Shown here one piece after another: positions 6,466 through 11,850 of a stretch of 11,850 nt of DNA. The notes below the pieces were generated by a model. It worked only from the letters and a program-made list of their open reading frames with translations, did not search any database and was not told the origin of the DNA. Made by a program: the position numbers and the translations under genes. The stretch comes from an uncultured Clostridia bacterium (GTDB lineage Bacteria > Bacillota > Clostridia > TANB77 > CAG-508). Where the stretch lies: NCBI GenBank assembly GCA_944389715.1, contig CALXNI010000110.1:1-11850 (forward strand). The letters are read 5' to 3'. Position 1 is the first letter of the stretch. Each line of letters starts with the position of its first letter.

Positions 6466-7270
6466 CTTTCACTATTACCTTTCCTCTATTTAAAATAATG
6501 TATGTTTCACCTTTTATATTTGAGTTCATATTGTCAACTACTCTAATTGCATCGTAGCCATTCATTATTGCCCATGAACTTGGCTCTCTTTCTAGCTCTT
6601 CAATTATTGTAGCAATATTATCTCCATATTTATTATAATACTGTTCCATATTGTTTACATACGGCCTATATGTTTTTGCTGATAGCTCCATTATATCATT
6701 TTCATTATAATCTTGCATATTGATTATGCCTATTTTTGCATTTTTCGGAAGAGCCACTTCCATAACATGACCATAAGATTCAGCAACTTTTTTGTCTGTG
6801 CTTGTATAATGACCAACTCCATATGCGGTTAAGCCAGTTCCATATTCGTTTTTACCTTTTTTGAATTGTTCAATATATTCAGAAGCTGACTTTTGTCCGT
6901 CGCTTATACCTCTATACAATTTAATATAATCGTTGTCAGAAAGGTTTTCAAATTCGCTTTTTTTCATTAACTTTGGTTTTTTATTAAATCCTTGTCTTTC
7001 TTGTAAAATTTCACACATCCTTTTTGCTGCCTCTTCACTATTTTCGCTATTATTTATTGCATCAATAATTTTATCTTCATCTTGTTTAATGTATTCAATT
7101 TGTTCTTCTAAAGTCTTATATTCTTTAGCTTTATTATTATTGTCTTTATTTTTCTTAGAAAATTTTCCGCTTTCCTTCATTGCAGAAGCTAAATCTTGTC
7201 CATCTTTAATAAAAACACGTCTACCACCTATAGTACGCCATACGCCGCCTAAATCATTACTTTTTGTCAT
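6458..7270 (-). CDS. ADP-ribosyltransferase-like phage protein with head-protein-type N-terminal motif
   Basis: The 270-residue protein begins with LGGVWRTIGGRRVFIKDGQ (residues 7-25), a motif I associate with proteins encoded next to phage MuF genes. A charged helical linker follows (about 35-110). The C-terminal half looks like an ADP-ribosyltransferase fold: LYRGI with Arg120, GVGHYTSTDKKVAESYG with Ser157-Thr158 (the STS-like element), then NGYDAIRVVD at 237-246 and GETYIILNRGKVIV at 254-267. In classical toxins the last block carries ExE; here it reads E255-T-Y257, so the second Glu is missing and activity is uncertain. The start is taken at ATG 7270 with AGGGAG about 10 nt upstream; an ATG nine codons earlier (7297) lacks a good site. 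It overlaps the MuF gene by 14 nt. Such proteins may be packaged in the head and modify host proteins. Confidence 0.62.
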   Translation of the reverse strand: MTKSNDLGGVWRTIGGRRVFIKDGQDLASAMKESGKFSKKNKDNNNKAKEYKTLEEQIEYIKQDEDKIIDAINNSENSEEAAKRMCEILQERQGFNKKPKLMKKSEFENLSDNDYIKLYRGISDGQKSASEYIEQFKKGKNEYGTGLTAYGVGHYTSTDKKVAESYGHVMEVALPKNAKIGIINMQDYNENDIMELSAKTYRPYVNNMEQYYNKYGDNIATIIEELEREPSSWAIMNGYDAIRVVDNMNSNIKGETYIILNRGKVIVKDE

Positions 7271-8408
7271 TGTATACACGCTCCCTAGCATAATCACGTT
7301 CTAAATTATTATTTTTAACGAATTCATTAAACTCTTTATTAATTTCTTTTTGTTTGTTTTTCCACTTAATAAATTCTTCATTATCTCCAAGTTGTTCAGC
7401 AATATCTTTTTTCGTTTTTATCTTTCTTAATTTTCTTTCATAAGACCTTTGCTTATTTTGAAGTTCTACCACTTTTTTATTTTCGGCATAGTCAAACTTT
7501 TCTTGTGATGGTTTATCTATACCTGGAAAAAAAGCCCAAAATTTATGCCTACAATTAACACCCGATAAGCCTAATATGTCACCATATCCAGTTCTTTCAT
7601 AAAAATTTGGATATTCGCTCGTTGAACCATGGATTTTGTATATTTTACCTTGCCATTCAAAGTGATTAGATATAGGGTGAATTCCATCACCTAGTCTAGC
7701 TCCTAAATGCGAAGACACCTCATAATATTCCGCTTCTAGTTTTTTTGCTATTTCTTCTGAACCACGATTAAACGATTGATATATAGCTGTAGTTACATCA
7801 CGTCTTACAGCTCCTTCAAGTGACATCGAATAAATTGTTCCGTTTTTACGTTTATAACTAGCTCCTTTTATACCGTTATCGACCATTTTCTCTATTGTTC
7901 TTCTAATTGCTGTATTGTAATCATATAAACCTGTAGACGTCTCTAAATATGCTTGATTTAAGGCATCCATATAAGCTTTTTGAGTACTTTCTATAGCTTT
8001 AGTATTAATCAACTTAAGTGTATCAGTAAGCTCAGTAAATGACTTATTTATCGCATCCATTATAGTTTTAGATTTTTGTAAATCATCCCAACTAACTTTT
8101 GTATAACCTTGTGTTGTTAACTGGTCAATTCTAGCTTCACTAATACTTCCATAGCCAGCTTCTGTTAATGCTTGTAATATAGTTTTTTCACTTACTCCAG
8201 AATACTGTGAAATAATCTTAATAGTTTCACTATTTAAAGCTCCCATATCTTGTAATTTTTTAAAATACCAATCTAAGCTATTTTCAATAGTAACATCCTC
8301 GTCTAATTCAAAAAAACTCGCTATTTTCATAAGCAAGTCATGTTCTATGTTATTGTAAATATCTACAATCGGTTCAGCTAGTGCTTTTAGTTCATCATCG
8401 CTTTTCAT
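7257..8408 (-). CDS. Minor head protein (MuF / minor capsid 2, PF06152-like)
   Basis: The 383-residue protein is the portal-associated minor head protein. The first about 150 residues are helical. A LYDYNTAIRRTIEKMVDNGI block (161-180), EGAVRRDVTTAI (198-209), VSSHLGARLGDGIHPISNHF (231-250) and the MuF core GVNCRHKFWAFFPG (283-296) follow in the family order. The C-terminus is a charged coiled coil (about 310-370). In related phages a few copies enter the head and may be ejected with DNA. Phage toxins are often fused to this protein, whereas here the enzyme-like domain is a separate, overlapping gene. The start ATG 8408 has an AGAGG site and lies 3 nt after the portal stop. Confidence 0.9.
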   Translation of the reverse strand: MKSDDELKALAEPIVDIYNNIEHDLLMKIASFFELDEDVTIENSLDWYFKKLQDMGALNSETIKIISQYSGVSEKTILQALTEAGYGSISEARIDQLTTQGYTKVSWDDLQKSKTIMDAINKSFTELTDTLKLINTKAIESTQKAYMDALNQAYLETSTGLYDYNTAIRRTIEKMVDNGIKGASYKRKNGTIYSMSLEGAVRRDVTTAIYQSFNRGSEEIAKKLEAEYYEVSSHLGARLGDGIHPISNHFEWQGKIYKIHGSTSEYPNFYERTGYGDILGLSGVNCRHKFWAFFPGIDKPSQEKFDYAENKKVVELQNKQRSYERKLRKIKTKKDIAEQLGDNEEFIKWKNKQKEINKEFNEFVKNNNLERDYARERVYNDKK

Positions 8409-8411
8409 TCA

Positions 8412-9812
8412 TTATTCCTCTGGCTCTGGCGGTTCTTCAGGTTCTTCTGGCTTGGGACTACGTTCTTCCATTCTTCTTATAAATGCCATCGCTTCTTCTT
8501 CTGACCAATCACGTGTAATCATAAAATACTCTACTTTATCAATAATATCTTGATTTAATTCAAGTTGAGCTTGTTTTTGTAAGCTATCTTTATCTACAAG
8601 AATACTATCATCCCAGTCGAATTTCATATCGTAACTACTTCCTACTGGAATACCATAAAGTTTACACAAAACATAGATTCCATAAACCAAATCTTCAAGA
8701 GCTGTTTGCATGGCGTCTTGAATATCGCTAACCGTAACATAATAATCTTGCTTGGATGACTTAATCTCAGTTGCTGTTAAAGCTACTTGATCTAATTTAG
8801 ATAATATTCCAGCTGATAAAGACATCTCGTTTTCAGCTTGTCTTAAAAGTTCATTTAAACCGTTGAATAATGAAGTATCGCGAATTTGAGGACTAAATAC
8901 ATTCCAACTTTCTTCATCAGCATCAGTTAACACATATAGTCTTTCTTTGCCTTTTGGAAGTTTTGGTTTTCCATTTTTATCTATTTTAAACATACTTGAA
9001 CTAGCTTCTATTGCTAACTCACTACCTTCATATTCCCACAAGGTGCGAGAGAACTGTCTATCAATTTCTTCTAATGTTCCTATAGCATTTGCAAATATTG
9101 AACTTCCAAGTGGGCTATCATTATCAACATTGTTTGAATTCTTCATCGTAAAGAAACCGCCTATTAATTTATCGACACCATCAATTTGTCCTATTTCTGT
9201 TAAATCTTTCCATTTGTCAACAAAATTTAAATTTATTCTTTGACCTAAAATAACGCCATTAACTTGACCTTTATAAGCTATATTCTTGATAATCATAGAA
9301 TTATCAACCAATTCGTCATATTCAAGTCTTGTGTATACAGTATTACCTTTTGTTATTTGGTCAATAAAAATTGCTCCAAGTAATTCGCCAGTGTCATCAA
9401 ATTTGACTGGGATGAATTTATCACCTTGTATAACTGTAATTTTTATACGTCCATTTTCAAAGGTCGGTTTAAAAAACATACTACCTTTAGCTATCCCGTA
9501 TTCTGTATATTTTCTAATATTACGTAAAAATCTTTGATATACTTTATCTATAGCATCATCTGAACATGAGCTTTTGAATTCAATAGTAACCGCTTTAGAT
9601 ACTTTATCGCATACTGTTTTAGCAACATGTAAAGATTTTACGGTTTTACTTTGCCAAGGAGCTTTTCCGTTGAAAATATCTGACCATAAATTTATGGCAT
9701 CTAACATTTCTTTGGAAGTTTGAACATCTAGTCCAAAGTCATTTATTACTTTTTGATAATCAAACATACTTTTCCACCAACCTTTTATTGTGTTTACAAT
9801 TTTGTTAAGCAT
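8412..9812 (-). CDS. Portal protein (SPP1 Gp6-type)
   Basis: The 466-residue protein matches Gp6-type portals in length and order. It has a helical N-terminus with two Trp (GWWKSMF), a wing-like beta region (about 110-220), and NDSPLGSSIFANAIGTLEEI (231-250) followed by DRQFSRTLWEYEGSE. The conserved EMSLSAGILSKLDQVALTATEI block (329-350) precedes a long helical crown region. It ends in an acidic, proline-rich tail (PEEPEEPPEPEE). Twelve or thirteen copies form the DNA channel at one capsid vertex and hold the terminase. The start ATG overlaps the large terminase stop by 8 nt (ATGCTTAA) with a GAGGTG site upstream, a normal packaging cluster arrangement. Confidence 0.93.
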   Translation of the reverse strand: MLNKIVNTIKGWWKSMFDYQKVINDFGLDVQTSKEMLDAINLWSDIFNGKAPWQSKTVKSLHVAKTVCDKVSKAVTIEFKSSCSDDAIDKVYQRFLRNIRKYTEYGIAKGSMFFKPTFENGRIKITVIQGDKFIPVKFDDTGELLGAIFIDQITKGNTVYTRLEYDELVDNSMIIKNIAYKGQVNGVILGQRINLNFVDKWKDLTEIGQIDGVDKLIGGFFTMKNSNNVDNDSPLGSSIFANAIGTLEEIDRQFSRTLWEYEGSELAIEASSSMFKIDKNGKPKLPKGKERLYVLTDADEESWNVFSPQIRDTSLFNGLNELLRQAENEMSLSAGILSKLDQVALTATEIKSSKQDYYVTVSDIQDAMQTALEDLVYGIYVLCKLYGIPVGSSYDMKFDWDDSILVDKDSLQKQAQLELNQDIIDKVEYFMITRDWSEEEAMAFIRRMEERSPKPEEPEEPPEPEE

Positions 9813-11100
9813 TCTCTACACCTCGCTTAAACCTTGCTATTTCATTTATCCTTTTCATTTTCCTTTCAAATGAATATTCAAAAGCATCCAATGAATCGAT
9901 GTCGGTTGTTCCATCATCTAACCTTTCATCATCGTTTTCGGTTACTTTCGTTTTCTTTTCGTTCCAAATAGAACTTTCTAGTGCTTCGATTAAACTTTTT
10001 GTATCATCTTCAATAAAATAGACCATATCATACGCAAACATAACACGCTCGCAGTCGATACGGTCTTTTATTCTTTCTTTTTTTGAAGGCTTAACATTTG
10101 TATAAATGCCTTCTTTTGCCAATCTATTTCTAATTCCTCTGATAAGTACTTGTTCTGCACTATCTGGATAAACATAATTCACTGGTCCATATTTAAATTG
10201 AACCTTTCTTATAAATTCAACTTGTAAGTCTTCTAATTTTTGAGTATCTATATCTCCGAAATGGCGTTCACTAGCTAATACGATTAATTTACTACAATCA
10301 TAAGTAATTAGTGTTGCTACAAATGAATGACCGGATTGTGTTCCACCATAGTCTATACCAACTATAATTTCGCCATCCGGTAATTTTAGTTTGCCATTGT
10401 TGTCATATTCCATTTTGTAATAGTAATGTGACGGGTCATCAGCAAATCTTCGATATATAAGGCCCTCAGCATTAACCCATTGACCTAAGATATATCTTTG
10501 GTATAAAACCGTTCCCCAGTATTCTTTTTTTAAATTCTCTTTAAATACTTCGCTTAAATAGTCATTATCATCTATGACATAGTGTTGCATGTAAATATCT
10601 GCATCACTATCTAAGAATTCTTTTAACCAGTGGTTTTTTTGTTCTGGGTTACATGTTCCATCAAAACATGAGTAATCTTTATCAAGTCTTGACTTTACCA
10701 TATCAAAAACTTCTTTATTCCATTTAGCTACTTCGTCACCATAGACATATTTGAAACTAGCTCCTTGAATTTTCGCAACTTGATTAACTTTTTCAGCACC
10801 TAGGGCATAACACAACTCGCCGAATAAATAGACTGTACCATCACTTTTATTAATGTATCCAACTAATGCTTCGCCAAATCTATCTCGCATAGGTCTTAAT
10901 ACATTTCTTTCGATAGTGGCCTGAGTTACACCAATTAATATATCTAAACCTTCCTTACCCACTCTTTCACGAATACGTCTAGGAATTATATCTGCTGTAT
11001 CTTGGTAAGTCTTTCCGCTTCTAACTGCACCAACTTTAAAATTCCAACGATGGTTAGCATTTTTTAAATATTCACGTTGTTTGTTTGTCCATTTAAGCAT
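9805..11100 (-). CDS. terL: Terminase large subunit (PBSX-type)
   Basis: The 431-residue protein is the packaging motor and nuclease. The ATPase part has Walker A GAVRSGKT (24-31), Walker B YVYGDE (118-123) and a coupling motif GTCNP (148-152). The RNase H-like nuclease part has VGIDYGG with Asp250, YPDSAEQ with Asp313, and a late DSLDAFEYS block with Asp402/Asp405, the three acidic sites expected for metal binding. Length and motif spellings fit the PBSX-type large terminases of Gram-positive phages. All key residues are present, so it should be active. The ATG 11100 overlaps the small terminase stop by 8 nt and has GAGGAAC upstream. Confidence 0.96.
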   Translation of the reverse strand: MLKWTNKQREYLKNANHRWNFKVGAVRSGKTYQDTADIIPRRIRERVGKEGLDILIGVTQATIERNVLRPMRDRFGEALVGYINKSDGTVYLFGELCYALGAEKVNQVAKIQGASFKYVYGDEVAKWNKEVFDMVKSRLDKDYSCFDGTCNPEQKNHWLKEFLDSDADIYMQHYVIDDNDYLSEVFKENLKKEYWGTVLYQRYILGQWVNAEGLIYRRFADDPSHYYYKMEYDNNGKLKLPDGEIIVGIDYGGTQSGHSFVATLITYDCSKLIVLASERHFGDIDTQKLEDLQVEFIRKVQFKYGPVNYVYPDSAEQVLIRGIRNRLAKEGIYTNVKPSKKERIKDRIDCERVMFAYDMVYFIEDDTKSLIEALESSIWNEKKTKVTENDDERLDDGTTDIDSLDAFEYSFERKMKRINEIARFKRGVENA

Positions 11101-11521
11101 TTTTCTGTTCCTCTAATAACTTATCAAGTTTCTTTAAAGCATCTTCGTTATCACGATCTTGTTTATCTCGCCATTGTTCAGGTTTTCTATTTTTAAGCCA
11201 ATATATTTGTGCTGTGGTATCAGGTATTACATATTTCTTCACTTTCTTTGTTGCTCTACCATCTTCGTATGTTACCTCTTCATATTCAAAGCCTAAAGCT
11301 CTTTTTAATAAGGCATTTTCTACCTTTATATCAATTACTTCTTTACCACGGCTAAGTGCATCCGCAAATTCTTTATGTTCTTTCTTATACTTATAAAACG
11401 AGGTTAATGCAACATTGAATTTTTCTGCTATTATCTTATCTGTTGCTCCGTCACGACACATCGCTTCAATTAATTCTAAATTTGGCTCTATTTTTTCATA
11501 ATAGTATCCTTTTCTTGCCAT
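11093..11521 (-). CDS. terS: Terminase small subunit
   Basis: The 142-residue protein recognises phage DNA for packaging. Residues about 16-47 form a helix-turn-helix (ELIEAMCRDGATDKIIAEKF, then ALTSFYKYKKEH). A KVENALLKRALGFEYEEVTYE block (67-87) and the C-terminal DTTAQIYWLKNRKPEQWRDK (106-125) follow, both hallmarks of small terminases in Gram-positive phages. The last about 15 residues are a lysine/leucine-rich helix likely to contact the large subunit. The start ATG 11521 follows an AGGTGAGG site which overlaps the stop of the small membrane protein gene. Specific DNA sites are expected in or near this gene, but I cannot point to one. Confidence 0.93.
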   Translation of the reverse strand: MARKGYYYEKIEPNLELIEAMCRDGATDKIIAEKFNVALTSFYKYKKEHKEFADALSRGKEVIDIKVENALLKRALGFEYEEVTYEDGRATKKVKKYVIPDTTAQIYWLKNRKPEQWRDKQDRDNEDALKKLDKLLEEQKNA

Positions 11522-11526
11522 TCACC

Positions 11527-11649
11527 TCACCTGTTTTTCATAATATCTTCGAATTTTTTATTATCCTTTTTTTCTATATAAATTATTTGTAACATCGCAC
11601 TAACTAAGCCAATGAAATATCCAATAACTACACCTATAACAATTTTCAT
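11527..11649 (-). CDS. Small single-pass membrane protein, 40 residues
   Basis: A 40-codon frame begins at ATG 11649 with an excellent GGGGTGAT ribosome site 3 nt upstream and ends with TGA 5 nt before the small terminase ATG. The product starts MKIVIGVVIGYFIGLVSAM and has one membrane helix (about residues 3-25) with small glycine-spaced residues. A short charged tail (EKKDNKKFEDIMKNR) follows, probably on the cytoplasmic side. Such miniature membrane proteins are common at module borders in Gram-positive phages; it faintly recalls DUF3789-type proteins. The function is unknown. The ribosome site, membrane profile and tight spacing together support it as a real gene. It is the first gene after the candidate promoter. 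Confidence 0.72.
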   Translation of the reverse strand: MKIVIGVVIGYFIGLVSAMLQIIYIEKKDNKKFEDIMKNR

Positions 11650-11660
11650 ACTATCACCCC

Positions 11661-11684
11661 AAAATAAAAACCGCATAAGCGGTT
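11661..11684 (-). terminator. Terminator-like hairpin upstream of the small membrane protein gene
   Basis: On the minus strand AACCGC-TTAT-GCGGTT forms a perfect 6-bp stem with a 4-nt loop, followed by TTTATTTT. It lies about 15 nt downstream of the likely start of transcription from the candidate promoter and just before the GGGGTGAT site of the 40-residue gene. It may end transcripts from upstream genes or act as an attenuator. Confidence 0.72.
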
Positions 11685-11704
11685 AATGGCTCGCTATGGA
11701 GCAT

Positions 11705-11733
11705 TGTATATTTTATAAATAATATATTAACAA
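11705..11733 (-). promoter_or_regulatory. Candidate sigma-70-type promoter for the packaging/head genes
   Basis: On the minus strand TTGTTA (11733-11728) and TATACA (11710-11705) are separated by 17 bp of pure A/T. Each hexamer matches the consensus at four of six positions and the spacing is ideal. Transcription would start near 11698. The AT-richness of this stretch makes chance matches likely, so this is a candidate only. Confidence 0.42.
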
Positions 11734-11850
11734 ATAAAATGGGCGATGGCGGATTAACAACAATGACTTAAGCTCACTTCTACTTTTGTTTAAATTTTCT
11801 CACTAGCAAATACTCATTTAAACGCATGTTGACCATCCAACATCCTTATA
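11734..11850. other. Non-coding region with inverted repeats at the right edge
   Basis: I find no supportable gene here. The stretch holds an inverted repeat GTTTAAAT/ATTTAAAC (11788-11795 and 11816-11823, 20-nt spacer) and a hairpin ATGTTG/CAACAT (11826-11831 and 11838-11843, 6-nt loop). A tandem-like GGGCGATGGCGGAT (11740-11753) lies next to the candidate promoter. It may contain the end of a gene lying beyond the edge, an operator, or a packaging start site. None of these can be decided from the visible sequence. Confidence 0.5.

Noticed and set aside
7271..7297. Earlier ATG (7297) for the ADP-ribosyltransferase-like gene
   Set aside because: It lacks a good ribosome site, while the ATG at 7270 has AGGGAG about 10 nt upstream and starts just ahead of the recognisable motif. 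It remains possible.
6933..7304. Plus-strand open frames, the longest 123 codons here and 113 codons at 5985-6326
   Set aside because: They lie opposite strong minus-strand genes or the structured leader, begin without ribosome sites, and their hydrophobic, F/S/L-rich translations are typical antisense shadows of lysine/glutamate-rich genes.
11795..11830. An 18-codon minus-strand frame beginning MVNMRLNEYLL and ending at the TAG near 11777
   Set aside because: Too short, with only a loose AAGGA upstream and no composition that stands out; two other frames are also open to the window edge there, so nothing can be chosen.
1..11850. tRNA genes, CRISPR arrays, insertion sequences, self-splicing introns
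   Set aside because: I read both strands for cloverleaf-like segments, regularly spaced repeats, transposase motifs and interrupted genes and found none; the structural genes are all intact.

Overview
The window is an AT-rich segment of a tailed bacteriophage or prophage. It holds the DNA-packaging, head and head-tail-connection genes and the start of the tail genes. Every supported gene lies on the minus strand, so transcription runs from right to left. The low GC, the strong GGAGG-type ribosome sites, and the A118/SPP1-like families (Gp6-type portal, GP20 scaffold, minor-capsid 1/2/3-type connectors, Gp15) point to a siphovirus of a low-GC Gram-positive host (Bacillota, perhaps Clostridia). 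TAA, TAG and TGA all end genes, so the standard bacterial code applies. No integrase, repressor, lysis or replication gene is present, so lifestyle cannot be judged.

Layout in transcription order. (1) 11850-11650 is a non-coding start region with inverted repeats, a candidate promoter and, just after it, a terminator-like hairpin. (2) 11649-11527 is a previously unlisted 40-residue membrane protein, followed by small terminase, large terminase, portal and MuF-type minor head protein, all overlapping or nearly touching. (3) 7270-6458 encodes an ADP-ribosyltransferase-like protein with a phage-type N-terminal motif, followed by an overlapping 61-residue unknown gene and a strong terminator. (4) A structured leader of about 105 nt precedes the scaffold and HK97-fold major capsid genes. 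(5) A 68-residue coiled-coil protein is followed by four connector/completion genes that overlap one another. (6) The major tail protein gene has an intrinsic terminator on each side. (7) Two tail-assembly proteins and the N-terminal 403 residues of the tape measure protein follow; the latter runs off the left edge.

The genes form one assembly line. The terminase cuts and pumps DNA through the portal into a shell built from capsid and scaffold protein. The MuF protein and perhaps the ADP-ribosyltransferase-like protein travel with the head. The connector proteins close the head and join it to a long tail, whose tube, chaperones and ruler protein are encoded next. The least ordinary parts are the ADP-ribosyltransferase-like gene and its small partner, the 16-T tract inside a tail-completion gene, the structured leader before the capsid genes, and the terminators around the major tail gene.
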